Positions 10,966 to 22,616 of a stretch of 64,000 nt of DNA are shown here, piece after piece (within the stretch, counting starts at the first letter, position 1; the number at the start of each line of letters is the position of its first letter). The DNA is taken from assembly GCA_917880885.1 (NCBI GenBank), contig OU862917.1:23982104-24046103 (forward strand), read 5' to 3'. Made by a program: the position numbers and the translations under genes. The stretch comes from Limnephilus marmoratus. Its lineage: Eukaryota; Arthropoda; Insecta; Trichoptera; Limnephilidae. The notes beneath the pieces are model-generated. The model did not search any database and had not been told where the DNA came from. It was given only the letters and a program-made list of their open reading frames with translations.

Positions 10966-12506
10966 CTTGTTTTTTTAATCAGTTGTGGATTCATCTGCTG
11001 ACACATTTTGAAGGAAAACATTATTTTATTCGAAGCTAAAAGTCCGTATTCGATGTGTGATTGGCACAGTAAGTAATAGACTGTTTTTAAACGTTGTAGA
11101 TTGAGGAAATTGCGTGTTTGTTTGAAAAAGTATATAGATATGCGGATTTTGTTTGTAGTGTTAAGTATATGTTGCTACAAATTAAGGTGAGTATCAAAGG
11201 TTTATCCTAAATATTTGATAATGTTTACTTATTCAAGGCATGGGCGGTTACAATTCCGGTTGAGAGATGAGTTTTTACATTCGTGTACTTTTATTTGTGG
11301 GTGTAGGTTTGGTTTTGTGATATTGGAGAGATAAGACAGTAAGTATTTTGTTTTCTCTACATTAAGAGTTAGTGTGTTCGAGTCATGCCAATATTTAACC
11401 TTTTGAATTCCTTCCTCAGCTTTCGAATATACGGTAGACCATAGTTTATAATGTTTTCACAGGGAAGCGCTTATTTGTCTATACATGTTTGTCTTTTATT
11501 ATTTTAGTTAACTTTAATTTTATTCTGAAGAAACCGTCGGTTTTGAAACATGTTGATAATTTTGATTAAATAAGTGGCGTCTTACGAAGCGATTTGCTTT
11601 CGTGTAATTAAAATGACGCTACATATATGAAGTTTGCGTATATTGAAGGAGTTAAAAGAAATGTTTTTTTTTTCGTATTGTAATATAAAAATGTGAGTTA
11701 CATATACACACATATATTTTACAAAATATTAAATTAAAATTTCAATCCACCCTTTTCTGTTATTTTGCTGTCTAAATTTATATTAATAAAATATTCTCAT
11801 TTACGCATAAAGCCAACCATAATACATATGGTTGGAAATCGTGCACAATAATTGTTACAGCTTTTTATGGTAACAGTCAACCTTCCTTTTGTATACTCGT
11901 ATTTCATGAAATGGTCTGTTTTCTATACTCTATACTTCAGACGACGTATTAATAAAAACTGAAATTAAAATTCCTTTTTCTTTATTCGCAACGTCATAAA
12001 CCAACCCTAAGGGAAATCAAAATCTAAGGAAGTCGGAAGTTGCATTGTTAATGCGTTTTATTATGCTTATAAAATGAAAATGTGTAATTGCTTGGCTCTA
12101 GAGAAATGTACATTTTCATTCTGCATTATATAGAAAGGAAAATCCGACCTTAACAACAAAACAATATCTAATAATTACTTAATTAGTTTAAGTAATTATA
12201 ATATGACAGATATTGTTCTCATCCTAAATGAGATAATACATTTCAACTAAGCTAATTTATTTACGCTCTATTTTATGCTCATTTATTTTAATTATAATCA
12301 CGTAAATCAATACCTGGTCAAATCTTAAAAAAACTAATCGCGATGTGGAAAAAAGTTGTTTTAGTCTTGTTTTGTGGTACAGAGTAAATCATCTCTTTCT
12401 GTGAAAATGTACATATAACCGTTGTTTCTCAGTCATTGAAAATAAGTTGTAATTTCGTTGACTGCTTTTAAGTCAATTTTAGTAGTTTAATTTAAGCCAA
12501 TTTTAG
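10966..12506. other. AT-rich, no gene recognised
   Basis: Near 11520-11630 is a segment (CGTCGGTTTTGAAACATGTT, then GCGATTTGCTTTCGTGTAAT) that recurs in altered form near 14270-14400, pointing to another low-copy repeat. No coding signal. Confidence 0.4.
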
Positions 12507-13045
12507 TAGTGTGCCAACCGCCACACCATAAATATACAAACCACCCCCGCAGAGGTTAGTGTCCGTCGCGCTATTCGCGATATCACCGGCACGTGCCTAT
12601 ATTGTTACCGCGCGTGTGAGGTAGTGAGTGCTATGAGTGAGGCGGCAACCAAATATTAAGAGGGCCTCCGACTACAAATAATTAAGCCGCTACATAAGGA
12701 GCCGAAGACCAAAAGGTCTCCCGGCCAAGGGGAAACATTAAATATCGGGGAACAATTGAAAATATTGTCCCTGAATATTGAGGGAACATCTCTCTCAAAG
12801 GTGGACTTTTTACTAAACTCTGGACTGCCGTCAATAGGATAAAGTGCTCCCATAGCCGTTATGCTCACATGATGCATAGATGTGGCCTTAAAAAAGTTGG
12901 CGATGTGTGAATGCGGTGCGATGCAGACCACCGAACATTCCCCGTCGGGATTGATGAGGTCCACAGGAAAGTGCCTGAGGCCCTAGACTGGCTCGCAGAC
13001 CTAGATGTCCCCCTCTGAACCCCCACCATACGAAAGAAGAAGACG
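12507..13045. mobile_element. LINE with deletion and internal inversion, flanked by 13-bp target duplication
   Basis: On the + strand QLKILSLNIEGTSLSKVDFL matches the start of a LINE endonuclease domain, and RKVPEALDWLADLDVPL then stop and CGAAAGAAGAAG resembles the ORF2 end plus tail. Between them 12831-12965 is inverted (- strand: VDLINPDGECSVVCIAPHSH). AAGTCAATTTTAG at 13046-13058 matches 12494-12506 (one mismatch) and 12470-12482 (exact), so a target-site duplication is visible. The structure fits twin priming. Dead copy. Confidence 0.7.
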
Positions 13046-13058
13046 AAGTCAATTTTAG

Positions 13059-15026
13059 GATACTCCTATGTACTTCAAAAGCTTGAATACATTACTTTAC
13101 CAAAGCCATCCTTGTTCGTTATTTATTAGACATAGAAGTTAAAAACATTTTTTTTATACTTATCTTATTTCAATATTAATAATGATTGGATAATTTGTAG
13201 AGCGCCGTTCCCGTGAAAAAATCCCCTCAGGGGCGCTTTAGCACTGGATTAACTTGGATTATCTAACTGACAGTTAAAAAAAATTTGTCTTGAAAGATTT
13301 GACTAGGGATGTTACCTTTTTTTATTCAGGTACCTAATGATGTTTACAGTTAAATTAAAGCAAAGTTGCTTTACCGCTATTCCCATCTTAAACAAAGAAC
13401 TCGTCTCCAAATAGTGCAACTTCCAAATTAGATCTAAGTCTTTGCATCTCTCTGCGTTGACTTTTAATGAGGTAGACAGAAGTACCTCATATTAGAGTTG
13501 TACAGGAAGAGAGTACAACAAAGGAAACCAGGGAAGTAGTGCATTAGACATGTACGACGTCGACGACACAATGGAGCTGAAGATAGAAGGAAAGGTAATT
13601 TGAATGAATAATCCACATAAAACTTATTATGCATTTTTCATTGATACTCAATTTCGTCGAACGTCGAAGCAAACGAAACGTGAAATTCGTTATCTCTGCT
13701 TCTTTTGAAGGAAAAGTGAATTCAGGCAATACAAAGCGCGGAGAAATGGACAAAGTGGTCGCATATTCTCGTAAAAGAAAGTCAAAGGGTAGAAGTACAC
13801 AATAATGTTTTGCTAACAACCCTGATATAAAGATCCTGGAATGACCAAGGACAAGAGACCTGTAGAATCAACAAAGGAAGGAAGAAAGTAGAACCTAGGT
13901 AAGTAAACCTAGTATCTTTTGGCTGCTGACTAGGAAGAGAATTTTCATATTTGTGGTGCTACGCCTAAAAGAAAAAATAATTTAACCTTTTTAGTCCCTC
14001 ATTATTTCCAAATATACAGCATATTTTGCACTTCATAATTATTTGTCATTTTTGAAAGTTAAGTTTTTTTTCTGATTTAATATGTATTTAAGTTATTTAA
14101 TTTCCCAATCACTATGAAAACAGGCCAATTAAGTCTTATAAATTGAGAACTTTAGTTCAAAAAACACAAGGGTTCATACACAAGTTGTAAAAAAGATTAT
14201 AAGTAAAGGATAATAAAGTACAGCTGGATCGGTCATTTGGACCACAGTGCGACGCTGAGTTACAGGAATTTAAAAGCAAAGTATTTTAATTAAATGAAAA
14301 CATATCACTTTGTAAAACACCACGTATTTAATTGAAATTATCAACATGTTTCAAAACCATTCGTCTTGAACAAAGTGATTTGTTTTCATTTAATTAAGGT
14401 GAAAAGTGAATTTGCGTATATTGACGTTATGAGTTTTTTCATCATGTTTTTTATTAGGATCAGGTTAATGACATTACCTACATATATTAAAATAATATAT
14501 AACCCAATAAGCAACGTTCACATCATGCACAAATAATAAATATCAATAATTATTAACTTTTTTAACTTATATTACATAGGTAGGAAACAGATAAAACATC
14601 TAAACATAATAATCTTTACAAACTGCCTAATATATAAAAGATACAATCAAAATACAAGCAGTGTTCCAGTTTTGTGCCTGAGGAAATTTCATAATACCTA
14701 CGTGGCTGATTTGCATGGCGCCGTTTTTGTGAAAAATCACCTCAAGGACGATGTATATTATAAACTATTTATCGCAATTAACTACTCTTATTTGAAATTT
14801 TCATCTAAAAAAATACTGTTTTACCATAGTTTTATTTAACATTTCGCCCTAAAGTTTAAGTTTAGACTTACGGAATTAAATACTTTTTTGGTGTGAAAGC
14901 ACTAAGACACAATATTTTTACTTTGAATCCAGAAAACATTTTTTATAATAATGTAACAAATTTACATCTAAAATCATTAAAAATCGGCGTCTTTTGTGGC
15001 CTTCATTTTATGGTTCAATCTTCCCC
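13059..15026. other. AT-rich, only repeat remnants
   Basis: At about 14288-14397 an imperfect inverted repeat (TTTTAATTAAATGAAAACAT ... TGTTTTCATTTAATTAA) brackets CAACATGTTTCAAAAC. GCGCCGT...GTGAAAAA...CCTCA occurs near 13202 and again near 14718. No gene recognised. Confidence 0.4.
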
Positions 15027-15750
15027 TTAAGAGCGTTTAACCAGCCAGCGGACGAAAATCCACATTTCGTCGAAAGTTGTTCTTCCGATCGTGCAGGGCG
15101 GTTACAATGAGAAAGATGAATTATTCTCCGTACCAGCTTTTTTAAATTATAACTCAATATCCAATTTATTTCAATCCAAATTAGCTTTAATTTATACCTT
15201 CATCCAAAAATGCTGAAAGGCGTGATGATAAAACTATTAAAATAGTGTACTTTTTGTAGTTATTTTTTGATTATAAGTATTTATCATTTTTCAATAATGT
15301 CTAAATTCAATAAGAATGTTAAAAAAATAATCTGAAATATATTAGTTTGTAAGTGCGCAAATAAATACACAAATGGACCAATTTTCGTCAAGAAACACAT
15401 GTACGTACATATTTTTTAATGATTTTATTGAAACTAAAATTAAAATTCTAATACATAACTCTGCTAGATAACGTACTGATTTATTTTACTGCATGATTAC
15501 ATTATTTGAAATGGGTGTGGTATAATACAAAAACTTTTTTGAAATTTTAACAAATCTGCCAACGACCTATGGAATAACCTTATTATACTAAAAATTTAAA
15601 AAAATTCTAAAAAATTATTACATACGAATGCTAGATAAAAGAACAATCTTTCGAAATCCATTTATAATTTTTTGTGGAAAAGAGTCAATACGTCTAAAAA
15701 CTTTTTTGAAAATGACGTATTTCCGGCTTTCTCTGGTAATGCCCTCTTAA
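15027..15750 (+). mobile_element. MITE family B, copy 1 (TTAA-flanked)
   Basis: Begins TTAAGAGCGTTTAACCAG and ends CTGGTAATGCCCTCTTAA, an imperfect terminal inverted repeat bounded by TTAA. TTAA is the target duplication of piggyBac-type and a few other DNA transposons. No ORF. Three more copies: 34490-35188 (-), 47334-48043 (+) and 53025-53712 (-), about 700-725 bp each. Confidence 0.85.
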
Positions 15751-15915
15751 GTAGGTTCCTTATTGCTTAGGATTGTAACTCCGCACTCCAATTTCCATGG
15801 TTGACATATGAAACAATGACTTGTCTCTGGTTTTCTTGGGTTCTCTCCTCACGGTTCTGCGCTGCGTGGAGAACCAAGGACACCGACGTACCGGTCGCCA
15901 GTGATTTTGATCTTA

Positions 15916-16835
15916 GGGGAGACCGAGGGGATTTGAAACAAAGGTGACTTGAAACAGTACCGATTTCTCGGGACAGTTCGCTTCGGTGGCGTGAGTCGTG
16001 CGGTTGTGGAGTTGTGGGTGCCATCTGACAAAAATAAGTTTTTAACGTTTTCTTACGATGCCTGTATTTTGATAAGGGTTTTATATTTTGGTTTAAATTG
16101 TAAGTGTTTCGAAAGCTCATTAACTAAAGATTTATTACATATGTTTGGTACAATTGATTTTTGTGTATTTGCTTCTTGATTGTGGATTAAATAAAAATTG
16201 GGAGGTTTTTTCTTACTGAGGAGATTTGAAACAGACTGTTTCAACTCTCCTCGTTTTCAATTTTATATCGGACAGCAGTCAATAAATAACGGGCACAATT
16301 TTTTTTTTTTCGTTGATTTAATTTATTTATTTTGTTTCAGAATGCCTACTAATTGTAAAAGTTTTTATTTATTTCTGATTATTTTTGTCAGTTTATTTTG
16401 TACTTGAAAAGTTTAATTTTAATAAATACTTGTTTGCCACAACTGCTTTTCAGATCGACGTTTTTTATTTTCATAATATTTTTATTTTTGTCAGTTTGTT
16501 TTGTACTTGAAAAGTTTAAATTTGATAAATACCTATAAATTATATCATAATTTTTATTTTACAGCCCTTAATACTTCTCAAAAATCATATGTTTCAACTC
16601 TCCTCGACCCCTGTTTCATCTTACCTCGGTATGAGGGGAGTTGAAATAAGTTGACTTGTTACGGATAAGTCGATTTTTTACCACAATATTTAAGGCTTAC
16701 AATGTCTTTATGTTAGTCATTCGCAAGTGTAAAGAATGACCTATCAATTGGTAATAATATCATACGATTTGTGTCTATAGTATTTGGTGTATGAAACAAA
16801 ATGTGAAAATTGTTTCAACTCCCCTCGGTCTCCCC
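15916..16835. mobile_element. MITE family C, TA-flanked, long TIR
   Basis: Inverted ends start GGGGAGACCGAGGGGATTTG (left); the right end is its complement, CAACTCCCCTCGGTCTCCCC. Both sides are flanked by TA. Inside, GTTTCAACTCTCCTCG-like motifs recur near 16238, 16590 and 16810, and in inverse near 16220 and 16635, as subterminal repeats. No transposase. TA duplication suggests a Tc1/mariner-type helper, an inference only. Confidence 0.75.
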
Positions 16836-17216
16836 TACTCCGCATGAAGCGCATTGCTTCCTTCCATTTCGATTTGCTTCCTCTGCTTCTCCCGCCTTTC
16901 ACTTAGCCAGTGACTGTGAGTTTCTCCAGGTTGGAGTAACTAATATTCATAATAACTCACATAATTCAACAAAACAATGTAATACAAATTTGTCTTGCGT
17001 ACTAAATGTACGCCATACCTTTTGATTTCAAAAAAGATCAATTAGTTTAGTATGGCATTTTGTTCCCAATTTCAGAATAATTAAATATGCATGTTAATTA
17101 AACAGCCATTTTGCGTGAGACGGGCACCACATACCTACGCTCCTCTTTTACGATGATTTTAATGATTCTTCAACGAGGTACCGGAAATTAAGATAAATCA
17201 CAGACATATCTAGTTA

Positions 17217-17600
17217 ATTTGGGAGGCGGGAATGGGTACCGCCTCCCCGGGAACCTTTATTGGATAACCAACACCTCTGCCATAGGTCACCCCAAGTGGT
17301 TCGCTACGTTTGGTGGTTTAGCAGGGGTGCCCGGGTTCATGGGATGAGGTTTGTCTAGGTCTTGGAGGCGGATGACCAGGACATACTGAACCCCAGATTC
17401 CTACCCACCCCTTTAACCCTTTTCCTTCCCAGAACTCTCCTCTCCTTCCTTCCTTAAAAAAATCCCTCCACACAGCATCCTCAAAGACGACATAGGCCCT
17501 GAGGGAAATTATTTTCCTCAGGGCCTCCTGTGTGGAGCTCGTGTAAAAAAAAAAATAAATAAATAAATAAAAAATTATTAAAAAAAAATAATAAAAATAA
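17217..17600 (+). mobile_element. SINE-like element, copy in + orientation
   Basis: Begins AATTTGGGAGGCGGGAATGG, continues through the GC-rich body (GGTTCATGGGATGAGG region) and ends with the hairpin AGGCCCTGAGG...CCTCAGGGCCT inside CTCCACACAG...CTGTGTGGAG arms, then an A/AAAT-rich tail. Nearly full length. Confidence 0.85.
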
Positions 17601-17616
17601 ATAAATTAAAAAAATA

Positions 17617-18860
17617 GCCAATCAATTTCTATTTTCACCACGAAAACTTTCAAAATAGGTTATTACGTAATAACTTATGTTTCTTTCTCATACGCAATCA
17701 TTAAATATTTAAACGAAAAGGGCAAAATTTCGTTAACCTTTAGCTTGTTAGATTTCAGGAAATTTCTACCTCGTGATTAAAAAAAATCCTCCTCTGAAAC
17801 ACTCTCATGAAATGCAAAATATTATTCACGGCGTATTTATATCTTAGAATAACGGAAAGCTTGCTCTTTCCGGGGCGCTTTCAACACTTTCTTGAAGCCG
17901 AATGAGCCAAACTGAAACGGGGCTTCGTTCTTTCGCCGAGCCTTATATTTTTGTCAAAGTGAGCATAACGACAAATGTTTTTAAAATGATTCATCATGGT
18001 TGTCAGATTCCAGTACTTTATTTGATTCATATGTATCTCTGTCTCTTTTCGGAGCGTGAATACCAATGATTTTCTTCAAAAGAATGTCAATGAAAATCTC
18101 TTTTTCACGGTCTACTTGCGACCTTTTCAATTTATTTGACGGATAATCGATGTAAAAACAAATCTTATAATCTATTTGATTTTTTTGTGACGATACAGTT
18201 GTAAGAATTGAAATTAATTATTACTTCAGCCTTAAATTCAATTCAATTACTTTGAAATGTGTTTAAAAAACATTAAAAAGATACAATTTTAATTCGTTTT
18301 AACGATAACATTATTGCTTTATCATACATTAATCAGTGTAAGTACAGGAATCAAATAGACACAAAAATCAGGTTTTTATGAACCGCAACGAAGCTTGCCA
18401 TTGAAACTCTGCTTAGTTGCTGTTAAATGTGTCAATGTCCGATATTTAACAAGATCACAGGTATGATCATTGGTAAGTTAATGCTGCATGCCGCGAAAAC
18501 CAAAAAGTACATATATTATCTGTCGACGATGCAAGAAAACCTTCGGGAACATAAAAATAAATGCACTCCATGATAATCGAGTTTTCGAAGAATTCACGAA
18601 TGAGCCTAAAGCGATGTGCAATGTGCACCTTCTCACCCGTAGTGCTACAGATGGTTCTTTCTGAGAATGAGAAGAGAAAGTCAAGAGAATAGAGCCATTA
18701 GCCATAATTTTTCAGGTAGAAAAATTACATAGGTAATAATTATTATCGTGACGTAATAATTATTATCGAATCCTTGTTCAGGATTTGACTTGAAATAAAC
18801 TTTTTATAAGAAAAACTCTCTCTTATAACATTTGAAGGTCATTTCCATCAACGTAATATA
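17617..18860. other. no gene recognised
   Basis: AT-rich sequence. A TAATAATTATTATCG-type short repeat lies at 18735-18770. Open frames here are short and without motifs. Confidence 0.4.
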
Positions 18861-19143
18861 TCATTGAAGAAGAAGATAACAATAATAATCTAAAAATGTG
18901 AAAGAGAACAAGACACAGAAAACAGAAAAAAGACAATGGTCGCAACTGGGACTCGAACCCAGACCTCTCGTCTAACCGGGACTTGCGCGTTAACCAATTT
19001 CGCTATTGCTCCCTTCTGAAGGGAATAGAAGGGAAGTCTGAGTTCGAGTCCCAGTTGCGACCATTGTCTTTTTTATGTTTTCTGTGTCTTGTTCTCTTTC
19101 ATGTATTCGTTTAGATTATTAATGTTATCTTCTTCTTTAATGA
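18861..19143. mobile_element. palindromic element built around a tRNA-like sequence
   Basis: Two arms of about 100 bases are inverted copies (for example GAGAACAAGACACAGAAAAC left, GTTTTCTGTGTCTTGTTCTC right). Both arms carry the complement or copy of GTTCGAGTCCCAGTTGCGAC, a tRNA T-arm with a good Pol III B box. The left arm plus the centre complete a tRNA-like unit. Likely a tRNA-derived SINE or MITE in palindromic form. Confidence 0.75.
18937..19013 (-). other. tRNA-like sequence with Pol III A and B boxes
   Basis: On the - strand the A box TAGCGAAATTGG and the B box GGTTCGAGTCC are in tRNA spacing. The T stem is perfect (CTGGG/CCCAG). The acceptor stem has about 5 of 7 pairs and the anticodon stem is poor. 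It looks like a tRNA-derived promoter rather than a working tRNA gene. Confidence 0.65.
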
Positions 19144-19276
19144 AATAAACTTATTTACATACAATTTTTTTGTCATTCCTTTCTTGTTTTTTTTTTCCAT
19201 TTGTGAGAAGTACCTATTGTCCGTAAAATAATAATTTATGAAACTTGTCCGTAAAAAAATAAAATAATTGAAAGGT

Positions 19277-19978
19277 AGTCTGTCAAATAAGAGTAGAAAA
19301 TATAAAAAATTGAACTACAAAATTTGTAGGCTGGCAACACCAGTTTATCTGTCAAATATTATTTTAAAGTGCAATCACACTAAAAATGTAGAACACCGTA
19401 GGCATACACATTTAAAAATACATTTTTTTGTTCCTAAAAAAAATTAAATAGAGTAAGCACTGTTGTTAAGGTACCTACTCAATGACATAATGTGATTGAA
19501 TTGTGTTCTACAAAGTGATTGGCTTCCATTTAATTTAACATAATTGAATTTAACAGTAGGTTGAAAGGAAGAATCATTAATGGTGAGTTTAGTTACACTA
19601 CTTTTAGATCTGAGTAATTTAAATATATTCAGATCTAAAATTAGAGACATGATCTAAAGCATGGACAACTCTAGTAGGTACTTAAGCTAATATTAAATAA
19701 ATGTGAGAAATTTCTAAAGTGTGCTTTATATTTTATTACAATATCGTTATTCTTCATTACGTTAACATAAAATTTTATAGATATAATAATAATATACCTG
19801 TATGCGATTCTAATTTGAGATCAGTGGAATGAATTTTTTTTTCACTTTTATGCCTTTTTAGTTATTAATTAAAATATAGGATAAACAGCTTTAGATTAAC
19901 ACCATGATTATATTTTGAGTGTTTCCATTTGAACGATAGTGGCGCCCTCCTATGTTTTTTACTCTTATTTGACAGACT
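19277..19978. mobile_element. MITE family A, copy 2
   Basis: Starts AGTCTGTCAAATAAGAGTAG and ends with the inverted ACTCTTATTTGACAGACT. It shares the interior with the 4198-4844 copy, including GTGGCGCCCTCCTATG near the right end. Flanking dinucleotides are GT on both sides. Confidence 0.75.
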
Positions 19979-21473
19979 GTACCAATTTTAATCTTAATCT
20001 TCCCCAATGCTAGCCGTGTAACCACTTATCCAGCCCACCGACATCTATTTGCGAAATGAGTATCTAGAAAGTTAATTATCAACTTTTTCATTTATACAAA
20101 GGAAATACGTTGTTAGTTTTCAGGAAAATCATATTAGAAGTCACATTAGTCCAACTCAGTTATAAATATTATTACAACGGCTCTATTAAATGTTATAAGG
20201 CATGTTGAAAAGTATACGTAATTACGGAAATCTAATTAAAAGCACAATGATGAAATTATTTTTACGCACATTTTAATAAGCCTCCCATTGCTTGGTTTTA
20301 ATTGAAAGGATTAATAAACTTTACCTTTTTAACTCTAAAAATAACGAAAGTTCCAAAAATAAAACATTTTTACAAGTACCAGGGTATTACGAATGAAATT
20401 AGTACCTGCATCATTATTGCTAAAAGTGAGATTTGTAGTGAGAGAGTGGTTTTTTTAGCAAAAAATTGACGAAAGAAGTGAAGCAGTCCACAATGGAGTA
20501 CCCAAAGATATTCAAATACAGAAGGAGATATGCTATGGTGTCCGCGCAACTGTCGCCGGACTACGCGCTAATTAGCGTAGTTTTCATACAAAAAGAATTT
20601 GTTCATTTCGTTGATTTTTTGAAAATGTGCATTAATATTGGTTAACAATATGTTTTGAATAAGGAAAGAATTCGTTCATTAAGTTAACGTTCGTTTGGTT
20701 TATTCGTTAATTATTTGTTCTTTTAGTTTATTTGTTAATTGGTAAACAATATCGGCGACACCCGGAAGCGCAGACCCACATAGTAAAAACAGCAGGCAGC
20801 ACATTTACTTATATTTCAATATCTTTGGGAGTACCGGAACCAGTGGAACCTACCATGATGCTTAGCAGTGAGGCATGGAACCGGTAGAGCAAGAATGAAA
20901 GTATGCTGAATGCTGATGAAATGAGATCTCTCAGGCGTTTGTACGATAAATCCAGAGATAATCGTGTGATAAATGTGGTGTTCTGGGATTATTGTTATTT
21001 TAGCTGTACGCAATTAAAAGATAATTAATTTTTAAAATAGTTCATAAGACACCTTTTGTTTTTAAAAAAAATGTCAATAAGAGTTAGGAGAATGTTATCC
21101 TACATGCTCAGTCCAGGAAAATTTAATATTGAACTGAAGTTTTTTTCCATAATCACAAATTCACTGTGTGGCGTCATTTTAATTAAATGAAAACAAATCA
21201 CTTTTTTTATTTATTTTATATTTGTACGTTTTTACGATAAGTAGGTACCCATTTTTTTTACATATTTACAGTGTTGTAAAGGAAAATAAAATAAAAAACC
21301 TTTCGGTACCATAAAGAGAAAAGACTCTCGTGCTCGGTAAGGGAATTCATGCTCAATTATATATAATCATGTACGTTAATAATAAAATATTGCAAATAAT
21401 TACAAAAAGATAAGTAAGGAACACTCAATGTATATATGTATATATAAATAGATTTCAAGTTGTTTTGGGGTAC
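19979..21473. other. no gene recognised
   Basis: AT-rich. A short inverted repeat (GAGTACCCAAAGATATTCAA at about 20495 and its counterpart near 20815) brackets about 300 bases with TTCGTT/GTTCATT repeats and may be another small palindromic element. Confidence 0.4.
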
Positions 21474-21602
21474 TATGCCGTGTTGCGCTACCTCCATGTT
21501 TAGCTAACGTTTCGGATAGCATTACAGTGTCCATAAACAGATGCCTTGATGATGGAAACTGTAACGCTGTCTAAAGAAGAGGTAGTGCATCACGGCATAA
21601 TG
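21474..21602. repeat. decayed palindrome of hammerhead family B
   Basis: TATGCCGTGTTGCGCTACCT and its inverse near 21583-21602 flank CTAACGTTTCGGATAGCATT and TTGATGATGGAAACTGTAAC. The layout matches the intact palindrome at 63143-63375, but the catalytic CTGATGA and GAAA boxes are mutated on one or both arms. Likely inactive. Confidence 0.65.
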
Positions 21603-21639
21603 GTTCCGCGATTTTTCAACCCTCGACAAAATATCCCCG

Positions 21640-21880
21640 ACAAAATATCCTACTGACAAAACAGTCCCCATCAAAATATCTACTAAAACCTAACCTAACA
21701 AAAATGGGACAAAAATAATACAGACATCTCATAAGGACAATTAATTATTGTTCAACAATAGTAAAATAAGGTTAATTTTACGTAGGTTGGGTTAGGTTAG
21801 GTTAGGATAGGTTTTACTAGATATTTTGTTAAAGGGTGTTTTGTTGTACGATAATTTATTAGGAATATTTTGTCGGGAAT
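21640..21880. repeat. inverted repeat with TTAGG-like run
   Basis: Left side carries GACAAAATATCC and CTACTAAAACCTAACCTAAC; the right side carries GTTAGGTTAGGATAGGTTTT and AATATTTTGTCGGG as the inverse. The centre holds several GGTTA/TTAGG units, the insect telomere-type pentamer, here interstitial. Confidence 0.6.
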
Positions 21881-21909
21881 TAAAACGCGAAGTACTCGGC
21901 ATAATTTTC

Positions 21910-22224
21910 AATTTGGGAGGCGGGAATGGGTACCGCCGCTCCGGGAACCTTTATTGGATAACTAAACTGGTTTGGTGATTTATGAGGGGTATCCGGGTTC
22001 AAGGGGTGAGGTTTGTCTAGGTCTTGGAGGTGGATGACCAGGACACGCTGAACCCCAGATTCCTACCCACCCCTTAAACCTTTTTCCTTCCCAGAACTCT
22101 CCTCTCCTTCCTTTCGTTATAAAAACCCTCCACACAGCAACCCCAAAGATGACACAGGACCTGAGGGAAATTATTTTCCTTAGGGCCTCATGTGTGGAGC
22201 TCATGTAAAAAAAATAAAAATAAT
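21910..22224 (+). mobile_element. SINE-like element, + orientation
   Basis: Same head (ATTTGGGAGGCGGGAATGGG), body, 3' hairpin and short poly(A) as the 17217 copy, with a small internal deletion after TTGGATAACTAAACTGG. It lies about 130 bases upstream of the first opsin exon seen. Confidence 0.85.
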
Positions 22225-22354
22225 ACCCCAAAAATAACTAACGATAATACTTTTTAGTCGTGAAAATTTAAAAACATATCATCACTAATACTGTTTCCAT
22301 TTCATACAAATAAAGCGTTCATATCTAGTAATCGTGTGTATTGTATTGTTGAAG

Positions 22355-22550
22355 GTATAACCTCAATTACCACCCTGACGGTGCTGTCCTTCGAGCGTTA
22401 CATGATGGTGTCCCGGCCGCTGGTATCGCGCCACCTGAGCATGCGCGGAGCCTCCCTCAGTATCTTCTTCATCTGGTCCTACTCCTTCCTGGTCACCAGT
22501 CCACCCCTCTTTGGCTGGGGCAACTACATCAACGAGGCAGCCAACATCAG
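22355..22550 (+). CDS. ciliary-type opsin, exon for TM3-TM4 and start of ECL2
   Basis: This exon encodes (G)ITSITTLTVLSFERYMM, SRPL in the second cytoplasmic loop, TM4 (SIFFIWSYSFLVTSPPLFGW) and GNYINEAANI. ERY is the opsin form of the GPCR D/ERY switch; GW and the Glu of YINE align with Trp175 and Glu181 of bovine rhodopsin. The exon starts after GTTGAAG at a glycine codon split after its first base, the conserved first intron of vertebrate rhodopsins (Gly120/121). It ends AACATCAG|gtaaag, phase 2. ECL2 Glu181 is known as the ancestral counter-ion. The 5' exons (N-terminus, TM1, TM2, start of TM3) were not found in the window. Family: c-opsin/pteropsin/encephalopsin, a retinal-based light receptor of non-visual or brain photoreceptors. 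Confidence 0.9.
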
Positions 22551-22563
22551 GTAAAGATAAAGT

Positions 22564-22612
22564 GTTGAAGATATAACCTCCATCACCACACAAACAGTGC
22601 TGTACTTTGACT
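22564..22612 (+). pseudogene. decayed duplicate of the opsin TM3 exon start
   Basis: Fourteen bases behind the exon, TGTTGAAGATATAACCTCCA and on to GTGCTGTACTTTGA repeats the acceptor site and first codons of the exon (ITSITT.TVL.F) at roughly 80% identity by eye. It fades out before the ERY position. It is probably a remnant of local duplication and has no donor site. Confidence 0.6.
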
Positions 22613-22616
22613 CAGC

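Noticed and set aside
18937..19013. Functional tRNA gene
   Set aside because: A and B boxes are good but the anticodon stem is poor, the acceptor stem has mismatches, and it sits in a palindromic repeat.
22336..22354. GTG or upstream residues (YCIVEG) as the start of the opsin protein
   Set aside because: Spacing to ERY is seven residues too short for the TM3 cysteine; the segment ends in AG and fits an intron acceptor at the conserved position.
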